Below, in pieces: positions 14,940-23,874 of a DNA stretch of 27,841 bases. Within the stretch, counting starts at the first letter, position 1. Every line of letters starts with the position of its first letter. The stretch spans positions 1 to 27,841 of the forward strand of contig BNZN01000009.1 in the NCBI GenBank assembly GCA_026001145.1, written 5' to 3'. The notes under the pieces were generated by a model. That model searched no databases. It was not told the origin of the DNA and saw only the letters and a list, made by a program, of their open reading frames with translations. This stretch comes from Clostridia bacterium (lineage in GTDB: Bacteria; Bacillota; Clostridia; Oscillospirales; Ruminococcaceae). Position numbers and translations under genes: made by a program.

Positions 14940-16358
14940 ATGCGAAATTTGGTGCTAAGAGGCTGGAACAGATTTTTCGTCTCGTTGCAAAAACTAGCAA
15001 AGGCAATGTTAATTCCTCTCATGGTCATGCCGTTTATTATTTTGCTAAACACGCTTGGGGAACACATCAGTTTCTTCAGTACAGTAGGAAGTTATACAAC
15101 CATATATCTTCCGGTCATTTTTGCAGTCGGCGTGGCTGTTGGCCTTTCTGATGATAAAAATGGCTATGTGGCCGTTGGTGCTGTGGCATTTTATGTTATT
15201 GGCATGAACTCACTGTCAGCGCTTCAATCGAGCATTCCATTGGGTACGTTTCAGGGAGTCGTTGCTGGTATTTGTGCTACAGCGATATACAACAGAGCCA
15301 AGAATGTTAGTATGCCGGTTTGGTTCACCTTCTTGAGTGGGTATAGGTTTACTTTGCTTTTAACAATCGTTGCAAGCGTATTTGTAAACTTATTGACCTG
15401 GCCACTATTTGAATATTTTGATATTCTGGGCATAAAAGTGGGAGAGGTTGTGTTATCACACCGCTCTTTGGGCGCATTTGTATATGGAACCGGAAATAGG
15501 TTGTTGCTTCCATTCGGATTGCATCACCTTTTGAACAATTTTGTTTTCACGCAACTTGGGGAATTTCATGGAATAAGAGGTGAATTAAACAGGTTTTTAA
15601 ATGGTGATACCACAGCGGGCTATATCACAGGGGGAATGTTTCCTGTTGCTATATTCGGGTTGCCAGCAGCCGCTCTTGCTATGTTTTTGTGCACAGATAA
15701 AAACAAAAGAAAGAAGGTTGCTGCGTTTTCGTTAACAGTAGCTGCGAATTCGATTATTACCGGGATTACAGAACCGATTGAATACATGTTTATCTTTGCC
15801 TCACCGTTTCTTTATTTTTTGCACATGATTTTGACGGGAATTAGCCATTTTCTCATGTCCTATTTCGACGTTAGGGTTGTTTATAGTTTTGCGTCAGGAC
15901 TGCTAGATTACACAGTTGCCAGCGATTTGGGTGAAAACCCGAGGTTTATCATCTATATTGGTTTGATGCTATTTTTTGTTTATTTTTCTGTGTTTTATTT
16001 TTCGATTAAGTTACTTAAAGTGAAGATATTTTATCCCTTTGAGGCTGAAGTTGAGAAAAAGGACAAATTATCTGCCGCAAAAGATGCTGACAAAAAAAGT
16101 AGAAATTACATTTTGGCTGAGAAATATATTCAAGCTGTGGGGGGAGCTGATAATATAAGTGAACTGTTTTCATGCGCAACCAGGTTGAGATTGTCTGTTC
16201 GTGACATGTCGCTCGTGGACGACGAGGCGATTTTAATGCGAGGTGCTCTTGGAGTAAGCAAAATGGGAGGTAACTATCTGCAAATTGTTATTGGCATTGG
16301 TGTGGATGCCATTTTCAAGGAAATGAATGAAATATGGTTAAGTGAAAAGGGAAAATAA
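14940..16358 (+). CDS. PTS EIICB, N-acetylglucosamine/glucose family
   Basis: A 472-residue membrane transporter. The ATG at 14940 follows AAAGGAAA and lies 25 bp after ptsI. About residues 1-365 are EIIC, with around ten hydrophobic helices, the FGLHHLLNN segment, the NRFLNGDTTAGYITGGMFP loop and GITEPIEYMF, which carries the sugar-binding Glu. A charged linker leads to EIIB (about 392-470) with the phosphorylated Cys412 in LFSCATRLRLSVRD. The FPVAIFGLPAAALAM stretch resembles NagE-type carriers more than PtsG, so GlcNAc is my first guess, but glucose is possible. EIIA is a separate gene directly downstream. Confidence 0.92.
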   Translation: MRNLVLRGWNRFFVSLQKLAKAMLIPLMVMPFIILLNTLGEHISFFSTVGSYTTIYLPVIFAVGVAVGLSDDKNGYVAVGAVAFYVIGMNSLSALQSSIPLGTFQGVVAGICATAIYNRAKNVSMPVWFTFLSGYRFTLLLTIVASVFVNLLTWPLFEYFDILGIKVGEVVLSHRSLGAFVYGTGNRLLLPFGLHHLLNNFVFTQLGEFHGIRGELNRFLNGDTTAGYITGGMFPVAIFGLPAAALAMFLCTDKNKRKKVAAFSLTVAANSIITGITEPIEYMFIFASPFLYFLHMILTGISHFLMSYFDVRVVYSFASGLLDYTVASDLGENPRFIIYIGLMLFFVYFSVFYFSIKLLKVKIFYPFEAEVEKKDKLSAAKDADKKSRNYILAEKYIQAVGGADNISELFSCATRLRLSVRDMSLVDDEAILMRGALGVSKMGGNYLQIVIGIGVDAIFKEMNEIWLSEKGK

Positions 16359-16383
16359 TTTACGCGAAGAAGGTAGATTTTAA

Positions 16384-16863
16384 ATGGAATTTGAACGTGC
16401 TGTTGGCAAAAGAACATTCGACATTGTGGCTCCAGTTGAAGGCAAAGTAGTTCAACTTTTTGAACTGCAAGACGAGGTTTTTAGAAACAAGATAGTTGGA
16501 GATGGCTTGGCGATTGAGCCGTCAAATGGGCTTTTTATGGCTCCGATTTCCGGGACGGTTGTTCATGTTGCAAGAACACGTCATTCGATCTTGATTAAGG
16601 CGGACGAAAAATTAACGATAATGGTGCACATGGGGTTGGATACGGTTTACTTGGAAGGAGTCGCCTTTAAATGTTTTGTCACAGAAGGGCAGAATGTTAA
16701 GTGTGGCGATGTGCTTGCCAAAATGAACCTGGAAGAAGTTCTAAGAAGGGAAAAGAAAATAGTTACTCCTATAATTTTAGTTGAAAATAAAGAGGCACGA
16801 CTAAAGAAGACGAACCAGCTTTTTGTCAACAAGTATGATATGTTATTCACCGTTATTTTATAA
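16384..16863 (+). CDS. PTS EIIA, glucose (Crr) type
   Basis: A 159-residue soluble domain that carries phosphate from HPr to the EIIB of the preceding gene. It shows the family pattern: APVEGKVVQL, EVFRNKIVGDGLAIEP, APISGTVV. Both active-site His are present: His67 (TRHSIL) and the phosphorylated His82 in MVHMGLDTV. GAAGG precedes the ATG at 16384, 25 bp after EIICB, and metK follows after 19 bp. In Gram-positives this type usually serves its own transporter, but a regulatory role cannot be excluded. The C-terminal strand VNKYDMLFTVIL is somewhat diverged. Confidence 0.92.
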   Translation: MEFERAVGKRTFDIVAPVEGKVVQLFELQDEVFRNKIVGDGLAIEPSNGLFMAPISGTVVHVARTRHSILIKADEKLTIMVHMGLDTVYLEGVAFKCFVTEGQNVKCGDVLAKMNLEEVLRREKKIVTPIILVENKEARLKKTNQLFVNKYDMLFTVIL

Positions 16864-16882
16864 TTCTTAAGGAGTGGGTTTT

Positions 16883-18082
16883 ATGGAAAGGTCTTTGTTT
16901 ACGTCCGAGTCAGTTACTGAGGGGCATCCAGATAAGATATGTGATCAGGTTTCAGATGCAATTTTAGATGCAATTTTAGAAAATGACCCGGATGGGAGAG
17001 TTGCTTGTGAAACTGCCGTTACTACCGGACTTGTTTTTGTTATGGGTGAGATAACAACTAGCGGGTATGTTGATATCCCTAAGATTGTGCGTAAAACATT
17101 GAAAGATATTGGTTATGATGGGAGCACCTGTGGGTTTGGGTTTGACACGTGCGCAATAATGACATCGATTGACGAGCAATCCAGCGACATTGCAGTTGGA
17201 GTTAACACGGCTTTTGAAAACAGAAAAGAAAAAACAGAAGAAGATTGCAACGGAGCCGGTGACCAGGGAATGATGTTCGGCTTTGCTTGTGGCGAGACTA
17301 ATGAGTTGATGCCTTTGCCAGTTTCTCTCGCACATGCAGTAGCAAAAAGGCTTGCAAAAGTGCGAAAAGAAGGAATTATTCCATATATAAGGCCAGATGG
17401 AAAGGCTCAGGTTACTGTGCTTTATGAAGATGGCCACCCTGTCTCTGTTGATACTGTGGTGGTTTCGTCGCAACACGCAGAAGGCGTGGATTATGACCAG
17501 TTGAGAAGCGACATAATAGAAAAAGTCATTAGAGTTGCAATTCCCGGGAAGTTGTTGAGTGAACAAACGAAGTTTCACATTAATCCAACCGGCAGATTTG
17601 TGCTTGGTGGTCCGCAAAGTGATAGTGGTCTCACCGGCAGAAAGATTATCGTTGATACCTACGGTGGATATTCAAGGCACGGTGGTGGAGCGTTTTCGGG
17701 GAAGGACCCTACCAAAGTGGATAGATCAGCTGCCTATATGGCTCGTTATGTTGCCAAAAATGTGGTTGCAAGCGGTTTAGCGGAAAGATGCGAGATTCAG
17801 ATTTCTTATGCAATTGGTGTTGCAGCTCCGGTTTCGGTGATGGTTCACACGTTTGGAACAGGCAAGTTAACAGATGGCCAGCTTAGTGAGCTTGTGAGGG
17901 AGCTTTTTGATTTAAGACCCTCGGCAATCATCAAGACCCTTGACCTCAAAAAACCGATATATCGGAAACTCGCCGCTTATGGGCACTTTGGAAGGGAAGA
18001 TTTGGGAGTTTCGTGGGAAAAACTAGATAAGGTCGAAGAAATTAAAAGCATTGCAATGTCGAAATTTGGTTTTGTCTCTTGA
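16883..18082 (+). CDS. metK: S-adenosylmethionine synthetase
   Basis: A 399-residue enzyme, normal length, that makes SAM from methionine and ATP. The ATG at 16883 follows AAGGAG at 8 bases; the in-frame GTG at 16874 overlaps that site. Signatures: [17 protein letters not shown] near the N-terminus (catalytic His and Asp), [10 protein letters not shown] (ATP binding), and [19 protein letters not shown] (P-loop and metal ligands). It lies 19 bp after EIIA with no SAM riboswitch between, so its expression seems tied to the PTS operon. An ECF S component follows after 11 bp. Confidence 0.97.
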   Translation: MERSLFTSESVTEGHPDKICDQVSDAILDAILENDPDGRVACETAVTTGLVFVMGEITTSGYVDIPKIVRKTLKDIGYDGSTCGFGFDTCAIMTSIDEQSSDIAVGVNTAFENRKEKTEEDCNGAGDQGMMFGFACGETNELMPLPVSLAHAVAKRLAKVRKEGIIPYIRPDGKAQVTVLYEDGHPVSVDTVVVSSQHAEGVDYDQLRSDIIEKVIRVAIPGKLLSEQTKFHINPTGRFVLGGPQSDSGLTGRKIIVDTYGGYSRHGGGAFSGKDPTKVDRSAAYMARYVAKNVVASGLAERCEIQISYAIGVAAPVSVMVHTFGTGKLTDGQLSELVRELFDLRPSAIIKTLDLKKPIYRKLAAYGHFGREDLGVSWEKLDKVEEIKSIAMSKFGFVS

Positions 18083-18093
18083 AGGTGAATAAC

Positions 18094-18669
18094 ATGCACG
18101 ATCACGCCAGTAAAATAAGAGCGCTGGTAACAGTTTCGTTGTTTGCGGTGTTGGCGGTTGTTGTTTCAAAGCTAAAGGTACCAATTCCAATTTTTCACTT
18201 GAGATTCGAAGGTTCTTTGGCTATTTCGTTGCTTGTTGCCATCAGCTTTGGGGTTAAGTATGGCTGGTATGTAGAAGTGACAAAATATATATTGAACCTT
18301 GCTGCTAGCCACACTTTTGGGGTGGGTGAAACCGTTGACTTGTTGATTGGGATTTTGGCCATTTGGAATTTTGGTTTTTTGCACAGGCGATTTTGGCTTT
18401 TTGATGTAAAGTCATTTCGCCTTATTTTTGTTTTTTTGCAGACTTTTTGCATGTTACTGGGTGGTTTTGCTGTAAACCTAATTGCCTTGCCTGTCTATTT
18501 CTGGTTGTTTAATTTTAAGCTCACGGCCAACTTGCTGCTCAGTGGAGCATTGATTGGAGGAATCTTCAGCACAGTTAAGGTAGGACTATGTTGCATACTT
18601 GCAACATTTTTGCAAAAAAGTCTGCCCGAATCTTTGACGAAAAGCCTTTCGCGTAAAAATAATTCGTGA
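18094..18669 (+). CDS. ECF transporter S component, RibU-like, substrate unknown
   Basis: A 191-residue membrane protein with about six hydrophobic helices. The ATG at 18094 follows GAAGGTG at 7 bases. The pattern fits substrate-binding S components of vitamin uptake systems: a short N-terminal stretch before helix 1 (RALVTVSLFAVLAVVVSKL), an amphipathic FHLRFEGS segment, a loop with VTKYILNLAAS, and GVGETVDLLIG, as in riboflavin-type members. The energising EcfA/EcfT subunits are not in the window, as expected for a group II system. Position after metK might hint at a methionine- or SAM-related cofactor, but that is only a guess. It is the last gene of the operon. Confidence 0.75.
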   Translation: MHDHASKIRALVTVSLFAVLAVVVSKLKVPIPIFHLRFEGSLAISLLVAISFGVKYGWYVEVTKYILNLAASHTFGVGETVDLLIGILAIWNFGFLHRRFWLFDVKSFRLIFVFLQTFCMLLGGFAVNLIALPVYFWLFNFKLTANLLLSGALIGGIFSTVKVGLCCILATFLQKSLPESLTKSLSRKNNS

Positions 18670-18773
18670 CTGTAGATTTGCCAATTGTTGCCTGAATTGC
18701 TTCGGATTTTTTATTTGCAAATCTAAGAGCAAAAAACCCTTTTACTATGGCAAAAAGCGTTGTGGAGAGGGTC

Positions 18774-18804
18774 CAGGGGGAGGAGTTCGCAATCTCCCCC
18801 TGGT
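18774..18804 (+). terminator. Terminator after the pts-metK operon
   Basis: CCAGGGGGAG at 18774-18783 pairs perfectly with 18795-18804 around an 11-base loop. The T tract is short and interrupted (TTTGCTTCTT), so termination may be incomplete. Confidence 0.6.
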
Positions 18805-19111
18805 TTGCTTCTTAAAAAGCGAGTTTCAAAATACAAGAAAAGTACGAGAAGGCGAGTTTGTTCCAAATATCGGAATGTTCGGAAAGAAAAGAATTGACCT
18901 TAAACAAGAAGGTAGAAAGCGAATGTGTTTTGATTTTCGGAATGATTGGAAATCAGAAGAAAAGTCTGGACCCATCCTTTAAACGCTTTTTTCCAGAGTT
19001 TAAAGTTGTTTGCTCTGAATATCAGAGTGCTTGGAAAAAAGTAAAACCCCCTTGTCTTAGACCTTGGGAAAAATATTTTTGTAATAAAACATTAAAAACT
19101 TTGAAAAATAC

Positions 19112-19140
19112 TTGAAATTTTAAAAACAATGTGATATTAT
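19112..19140 (+). promoter_or_regulatory. Sigma-A promoter of the Pmp-like gene
   Basis: TTGAAA at 19112-19117, a 17-base spacer, and TATTAT at 19135-19140 with an extended TG. It lies 45 bases upstream of the ATG at 19185. Confidence 0.72.
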
Positions 19141-19184
19141 GAAAAGCGTAATTTAATTTTTATTTGAGAAGGGGGTTTCCTAGC

Positions 19185-22100
19185 ATGAGGAAAGTGAATG
19201 AGAAAATGAGAGGAAAGCGAAAAAAGAGAGGTCTAGCGAATTTAGTTGCTCTGTTTGTTTTTGTGGCCGCATGCATGCCAGTACATACGAGCTGGGCCGA
19301 TGATCTAGAGCAGTACGCCGGGAGTTGGTCGGTGTTCTTGACAGCCCTCAGCACCGCTATCGCGGCAGGAGGGCCACAAACCATAACCTTGACAAGCAAC
19401 TTCGACATCTGCCAAACCGTCGACATCCCTGAGAACGCTGACATCACGCTGGACTTCAGTACTCGTGGCGATAGCAGTGTTACACTCACACGCGCCACAT
19501 CACATCCAGATCCAGGCGGCGGTCCATTGTTTCGTGTTCATTCTGGCGGCACATTGACGTTCCTTGGACGAGGAACGTTGCAGGGTGACAACGCGCCGCC
19601 AAGCGCCGCGACGGGAGTGAGATTCCTTCAGCTTCGCGGCAACGACGGCTGGCAGAACGGCCCTTTGGTTGCTGTTGACGCTGGCGGCACCTTCCGCGCA
19701 GGCCACATGTATTTCCAAAACAACGTAACAACGGGCAACGGCGGCGCTATACACAACGCGGGCACGACGCTGCTGTGGCGTTGCGACATAAACGACACAA
19801 CAGCGACAGGAAACGGCGGAGCCATCTACAACGCGGGCACCGGGAGCCTATCGTGCCGCTGGCTCTTATTCACGTTTCTGCCCTCGTGGCTGGTCGTTGG
19901 AGTTTCTCACACGGGGCAAATTCAGGGCTGCGTGGCTGCCGGCAATAGGGACGCCGCTTTCGATGTTGAGGGCGCTGCAGTGACTGGTTACGGTGGCGCC
20001 ATCTACAACGAAGGGCGCTGCGTTTTGCAAGGCTGGCACTACCGGTATTGCGTCGCGTTCGGTGGTGGCGGTGTGGCGAATGTCGCCGAGCAGTCCACGG
20101 GTGGACTGCAGCTGGGCGAAGCAGAAGGCGACGCACCAATCATCGCCTATTGTCGAGCAGCAGGATGTTCATACCCGTCACAGCAACCCGAAAGTTGGGG
20201 GGAGGGCAATGTGCTCTGGAATAGCGGTTATTGTGAGCTCGCAAAACTCAACCTAGCTTACATCGAAACCGGCCTCTCAAACGCGGACTTTTTTGTGAAC
20301 GGCCGACATCCAATCAAGCTAACAGCTGATTGCAATCTGCCCACCGGTTTGCGCATTGCTGGGTTTTATTATGAGGACGATGATGACTCAGGGGATCAGT
20401 ACTCAACTCCTAGCATGTGGAAGCTAGGTGCTGACGAACCTGGAGAAGACAACGATTTCGCCATTTTCGACCTTAATGGCCACAACCTGTACAACTTGTA
20501 CAGGCCAGAAAACGAATACCAACCAGAGTGGAGCGACGATAGCACAATCGTATGCGTGGGCACCATGCCGCTGGTTCTCGATGGCACAACAGGGCATGTG
20601 AAGGTGACCGGTACAGAGAAAATACATCCAAACTTGCCGAGATACTCAGGCCGGACGTTAGTTGTTGCCATGGACCCATCATCCACAGTCACTGGCGCCC
20701 TCACTTGCGAGTTGCATGACATATTCACAGGAGCATCCATAACGACACCGACACCGTGCACAATCCAGCCGCTCGCTGCACACACGGGAGACGCTTTAGC
20801 GTTGGAAACGACATCGCCGGTTGCTGGCAGGGCGCGAGAACTACTCAGCACAGCAGACGCCACGCAGAATTATCTGGTAACGCTGCCTGAAACGCTGGCT
20901 CCTGGCTCCTATTGGCTGGTGATCAAAGAAGGCACTTTGGCAATTGGAAATATCCATATCAATCTCGCTGATGTTGAACCTCCAAAATTCGACGAGGCTT
21001 TGGTGCGAACAGCTGCTGATGGAGCACTAATTGTAAAAAGTGAAGGAGCCTACTCCTACACCGACGGCACACCTGTCATAACCTTTACGTTGACAGACGC
21101 CTCCGGTGTTATCGGGCTGTCCGGCGGAGTGAAAACGCTGCGCCTCACCAGGCCAACAGCAAGCACGAACCCACTCGCTACAGATCACGTGGCTGTCGGC
21201 GCAAGTGGCACTGTGACTGTTACTTATCCTGTTTCTGCCGAGGGCAGCTACATCTTCGAAGCAATCGACTATGCAGGGAACAGGAACTCCATAAAGTTCA
21301 CAATGATCAAGTACTCAAACCCGCCGGTCACACCACCACCCGGCCTAGGGCAACTACATAGCGGTGGCGACACAATCAACAACAAATACGAGTCGCACTC
21401 ACAGAACGACGACAGTCATGACACCTATAGCGAGAGCACCACCCATGAGACCACAATGCACCACCATTATTACCCAACGGAAGGCACACCGGAAGGCACT
21501 GCACCAGCGGGAAAAACAGAGGACATAACACATTTCAAATTCCTTGGTGGGAAGGAACTCAGCAACAAAACGGGGAAGATCACCCCCAGCAAATACCTCA
21601 CAGAGAAAGCATTACGCGAAGCGAATCTCGATGACGTCGTAATTGAAACTACGTCCGAAAGCCCAGGGGAAAGCGGACAGTCTGGATTCAAACAGACCGT
21701 GAGAGATCTGCTCGAGGCTATCAAAAAAGAAAGAGAAGCGGCAGAACCAAAAGCAGAAGCAGAAACCATCCCAGAAGTTTCGCCACCAGCCGTTGCCACT
21801 TCTGTTAGCATCGTGCCGGGAATCGCTAGCTTGGTCGCGCCAGCCGGCGTTACTGGTAGCCCCGCGATAGGGTACACTATTGCGCCTGTGTCTTTCCCCA
21901 TTCCCGCTGTGAATTTCGCCGCGGCAGCGAAAGATGATCGAACATCAGAAGAAAAGGCAGCGGACGCAAAAGCAATGATGAAGTTCTATAGAAAGCAACG
22001 AAATTTAGATACTGACTTGATTTCAAAACATTCAATTTTAACCAAAGCAAAGAAAAAATATCCTGAAATTTTTATTGACGGCACAGATTTGCAGTTACTT

Positions 22101-22778
22101 ACTTTTGGGGACAAAAAAGCATTGGCAGAGCCATTTACTTTTCGTACAGCTCCAGATGAAATTTCATTGGCCTTAAAGATAAGTTTGCCATATAGGCTTT
22201 TCAAGGTTACCAGTAAAGGGACAATGGTTGAGGAACTTCCCGTCCTAAAAATGACCAAGGGCACCGTAAGCTGGCAAATAAATACGAAAAAATATTCTTT
22301 CATCATCAAAGAAACTCCTATTGCAATTATGAAAAATAAAAAGTACCAAGCAACAGATTTTGCGAGCTTCGAAATGAGCATGGCCAAATTGAAAGAGGCA
22401 CTTAAAGGCAGTACGAAATTGCTTCTGAATGGCGAAGATACGATGGCGGTCATCAAAAGCAGCAGCGTTTTGGCCAGCAAAGCAACAGGGACTCTGGATT
22501 TGACGATCGACAAGCTTAAACCAGAAAATTACAACCTGGATAGCAAAACGAGTATGATCTTCGACCTCGGCGATCTTGGGAAACTGCAAAGTGACATTAC
22601 ACTTTACATCGGGGCCAAGGGGTTGGGTCTGGGTGGCCAAACGTTCACTATTTATGGCGCCGACTCGCAAGGGAAAGCTGTCGCAATCGGCACAACGACG
22701 GTCAGCAGAACCAAACAAATAGCGAAGATTGTTATTAAGGCCGATGTGGCCAAGAAGATTGGGAAAGCAAAAAGTTAA
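19185..22778 (+). CDS. Large exported beta-helix protein with Pmp-like GGAI repeats
   Basis: A 1197-residue protein. The ATG at 19185 follows AAGGGGG at about 9 bases. A basic, hydrophobic signal peptide is likely cut after Ala38 (TSWA|DD). About residues 60-300 look like a right-handed beta-helix, with FQNN and three GGAI(H/Y)N motifs (near 185, 210 and 270), the FxxN/GGAI pair known from chlamydial polymorphic membrane proteins. About 597-711 resemble an Ig-like domain (LTDASGVIGLSGG to FEAIDYAGNRNS). A Pro, then His/Ser/Thr-rich linker follows, and a Glu/Ala-rich segment near 840-930. The last 270 residues are Lys-rich and unfamiliar. No sorting motif, SLH domain or autotransporter barrel is seen. 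An adhesin or surface coat role is inferred from the repeats. Base composition changes sharply near 21990. Confidence 0.85.
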   Translation: MRKVNEKMRGKRKKRGLANLVALFVFVAACMPVHTSWADDLEQYAGSWSVFLTALSTAIAAGGPQTITLTSNFDICQTVDIPENADITLDFSTRGDSSVTLTRATSHPDPGGGPLFRVHSGGTLTFLGRGTLQGDNAPPSAATGVRFLQLRGNDGWQNGPLVAVDAGGTFRAGHMYFQNNVTTGNGGAIHNAGTTLLWRCDINDTTATGNGGAIYNAGTGSLSCRWLLFTFLPSWLVVGVSHTGQIQGCVAAGNRDAAFDVEGAAVTGYGGAIYNEGRCVLQGWHYRYCVAFGGGGVANVAEQSTGGLQLGEAEGDAPIIAYCRAAGCSYPSQQPESWGEGNVLWNSGYCELAKLNLAYIETGLSNADFFVNGRHPIKLTADCNLPTGLRIAGFYYEDDDDSGDQYSTPSMWKLGADEPGEDNDFAIFDLNGHNLYNLYRPENEYQPEWSDDSTIVCVGTMPLVLDGTTGHVKVTGTEKIHPNLPRYSGRTLVVAMDPSSTVTGALTCELHDIFTGASITTPTPCTIQPLAAHTGDALALETTSPVAGRARELLSTADATQNYLVTLPETLAPGSYWLVIKEGTLAIGNIHINLADVEPPKFDEALVRTAADGALIVKSEGAYSYTDGTPVITFTLTDASGVIGLSGGVKTLRLTRPTASTNPLATDHVAVGASGTVTVTYPVSAEGSYIFEAIDYAGNRNSIKFTMIKYSNPPVTPPPGLGQLHSGGDTINNKYESHSQNDDSHDTYSESTTHETTMHHHYYPTEGTPEGTAPAGKTEDITHFKFLGGKELSNKTGKITPSKYLTEKALREANLDDVVIETTSESPGESGQSGFKQTVRDLLEAIKKEREAAEPKAEAETIPEVSPPAVATSVSIVPGIASLVAPAGVTGSPAIGYTIAPVSFPIPAVNFAAAAKDDRTSEEKAADAKAMMKFYRKQRNLDTDLISKHSILTKAKKKYPEIFIDGTDLQLLTFGDKKALAEPFTFRTAPDEISLALKISLPYRLFKVTSKGTMVEELPVLKMTKGTVSWQINTKKYSFIIKETPIAIMKNKKYQATDFASFEMSMAKLKEALKGSTKLLLNGEDTMAVIKSSSVLASKATGTLDLTIDKLKPENYNLDSKTSMIFDLGDLGKLQSDITLYIGAKGLGLGGQTFTIYGADSQGKAVAIGTTTVSRTKQIAKIVIKADVAKKIGKAKS

Positions 22779-22821
22779 GCATCCCCAATTAACAGCAGTC
22801 CCAAGTAATTTTGACCGCAAT

Positions 22822-22852
22822 AAATATCCCACGGCTATGCTGTGGGATATTT
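22822..22852. terminator. Bidirectional terminator between converging genes
   Basis: AAATATCCCAC at 22822-22832 pairs perfectly with 22842-22852, and the stem can extend inward with GGC. The trailing T runs are short on both strands. It lies between the stop codons of the Pmp-like gene (22778) and the small GLUG gene (22885). Confidence 0.7.
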
Positions 22853-22884
22853 CTGTGCTCCTCGAACTTCGGCATGTTTGCTGT

Positions 22885-23709
22885 CTAATCGTGATTTGAA
22901 GATCCCCCAAAAACCACCCAGTTCCTGCCGATAAGTTCTGTAAATATCAAAACTTCATCACAGTGTTTCTGCAAGAACTTATCCCTTTCCAATCTTACTT
23001 TTCCCCAATTTAACCCAACCAATTTGCCTGCCACTTTCTGACTTTTCATTTTGGCATCCGAACAACTAAACACAATCTCCCCATGATTTTGGCCAGCTAT
23101 CCCACCCACATTTTCAAGTCCACACAATTTCCCACCAGAAAAACATTTTGTAATTTTTGCTCCCACAAGATTGTTCCCAACAATGCCTCCCACATTAACA
23201 TTACCCAAAACCGTTCCGTCAACAACACACCCCCGAATCTTTGCCTGGCATGCGCTAGAACCAACAAGCCCACCTACATCAAAGAAACCTTGCACCAAAA
23301 CACCACTAAGCTCGCAATTTATTATGTTTCCATTGTTTTCGCCCGCAATTACTCCCACACAACTTGCTCCAATAACAGATACATTTTTAATCTTCAGATT
23401 TTTTATTGTTGCACCTGTTTCAATGGTTCCAAACAGACCAACAGAAACCGAATTAACATCTCTTATTTTCAAGTTGCAAATACATTTCCCGTTACCATCA
23501 AATGTCCCACCAAACCTGATTTTCGAAGTCATTATCAACGTTACTGAACTCATGTCCAGGTCTTCTTCCAATCTATACCACGCACAAGGATATTTACCAA
23601 TCATGAGAAAATCCTTTGGAGATCGGATCAAAAATGGATCAAACCTTGTTCCCAGGTTTTTACCCCTCCGTATTCTTTTTTCTCGCCTCGTTATTGTCTG
23701 ATTATCCAT
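22885..23709 (-). CDS. GLUG-repeat protein without signal peptide
   Basis: A 274-residue protein. The entry reads YRLEEDLDMSS, then FGGTFDGNGKCICNLKI, then GLFGTIETGATIKNLKI, the usual opening of GLUG beta-solenoids. Turns with GVIAGENNG, GGLVGSS, GGIVGNN, GGIAGQN and GKLVGLN follow. Unlike the GLUG protein at 9738 it begins with a charged, Arg-rich stretch (TRREKRIRRGKN) and has no signal peptide, so it is either cytosolic or has lost its export leader. The ribosome site before the ATG at 23709 is weak (GAGTG). It is AT-rich, unlike the exported paralogue. It is transcribed towards the Pmp-like gene. Confidence 0.8.
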   Translation of the reverse strand: MDNQTITRREKRIRRGKNLGTRFDPFLIRSPKDFLMIGKYPCAWYRLEEDLDMSSVTLIMTSKIRFGGTFDGNGKCICNLKIRDVNSVSVGLFGTIETGATIKNLKIKNVSVIGASCVGVIAGENNGNIINCELSGVLVQGFFDVGGLVGSSACQAKIRGCVVDGTVLGNVNVGGIVGNNLVGAKITKCFSGGKLCGLENVGGIAGQNHGEIVFSCSDAKMKSQKVAGKLVGLNWGKVRLERDKFLQKHCDEVLIFTELIGRNWVVFGGSSNHD

Positions 23710-23799
23710 ATTTTCACACTCAATTTTATTATTATTTTATATGTGTACAGTATTTAGCCTTTTTGATTTGTTTTAAATACATTACACATTATATTTATC

Positions 23800-23828
23800 A
23801 TGTTAGCACTTATAATTAATTCTGTCAA
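23800..23828 (-). promoter_or_regulatory. Promoter of the small GLUG gene
   Basis: On the minus strand TTGACA (23828-23823), a 17-base spacer, and TAACAT (23805-23800) with an extended TG. It is about 90 bases upstream of the ATG at 23709. Confidence 0.6.
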
Positions 23829-23874
23829 TTGGCATTTCCAATAATTTTTATGGGGATTTTATGGGCAGCAAAAA

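Larger units (their letters stand above)
18670..19184. other. Intergenic region upstream of the Pmp-like gene
   Basis: This 515-bp region holds the terminator hairpin at 18774 and the promoter at 19112. Between them are three weakly similar stretches beginning near 18868, 18936 and 19020, each with a TCGGAATG- or TCAGAGTG-like core followed by TTGGAAA. An 85-codon open frame at 18858-19115 has no credible start site or coding character, so I do not call a gene. It may be decayed sequence. Confidence 0.5.

Noticed and set aside
16864..16882. SAM riboswitch before metK
   Set aside because: Only 19 bases separate EIIA and metK, far too few for any riboswitch.
18858..19115. 85-codon open frame on the plus strand
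   Set aside because: It starts with TTG without a ribosome site, has no recognisable motif and lies in AT-rich intergenic DNA; another frame through the same stretch is just as protein-like.
23171..23701. Plus-strand open frame of 176 codons
   Set aside because: It is antisense to the second GLUG gene and has the same Pro/Thr-rich shadow composition.
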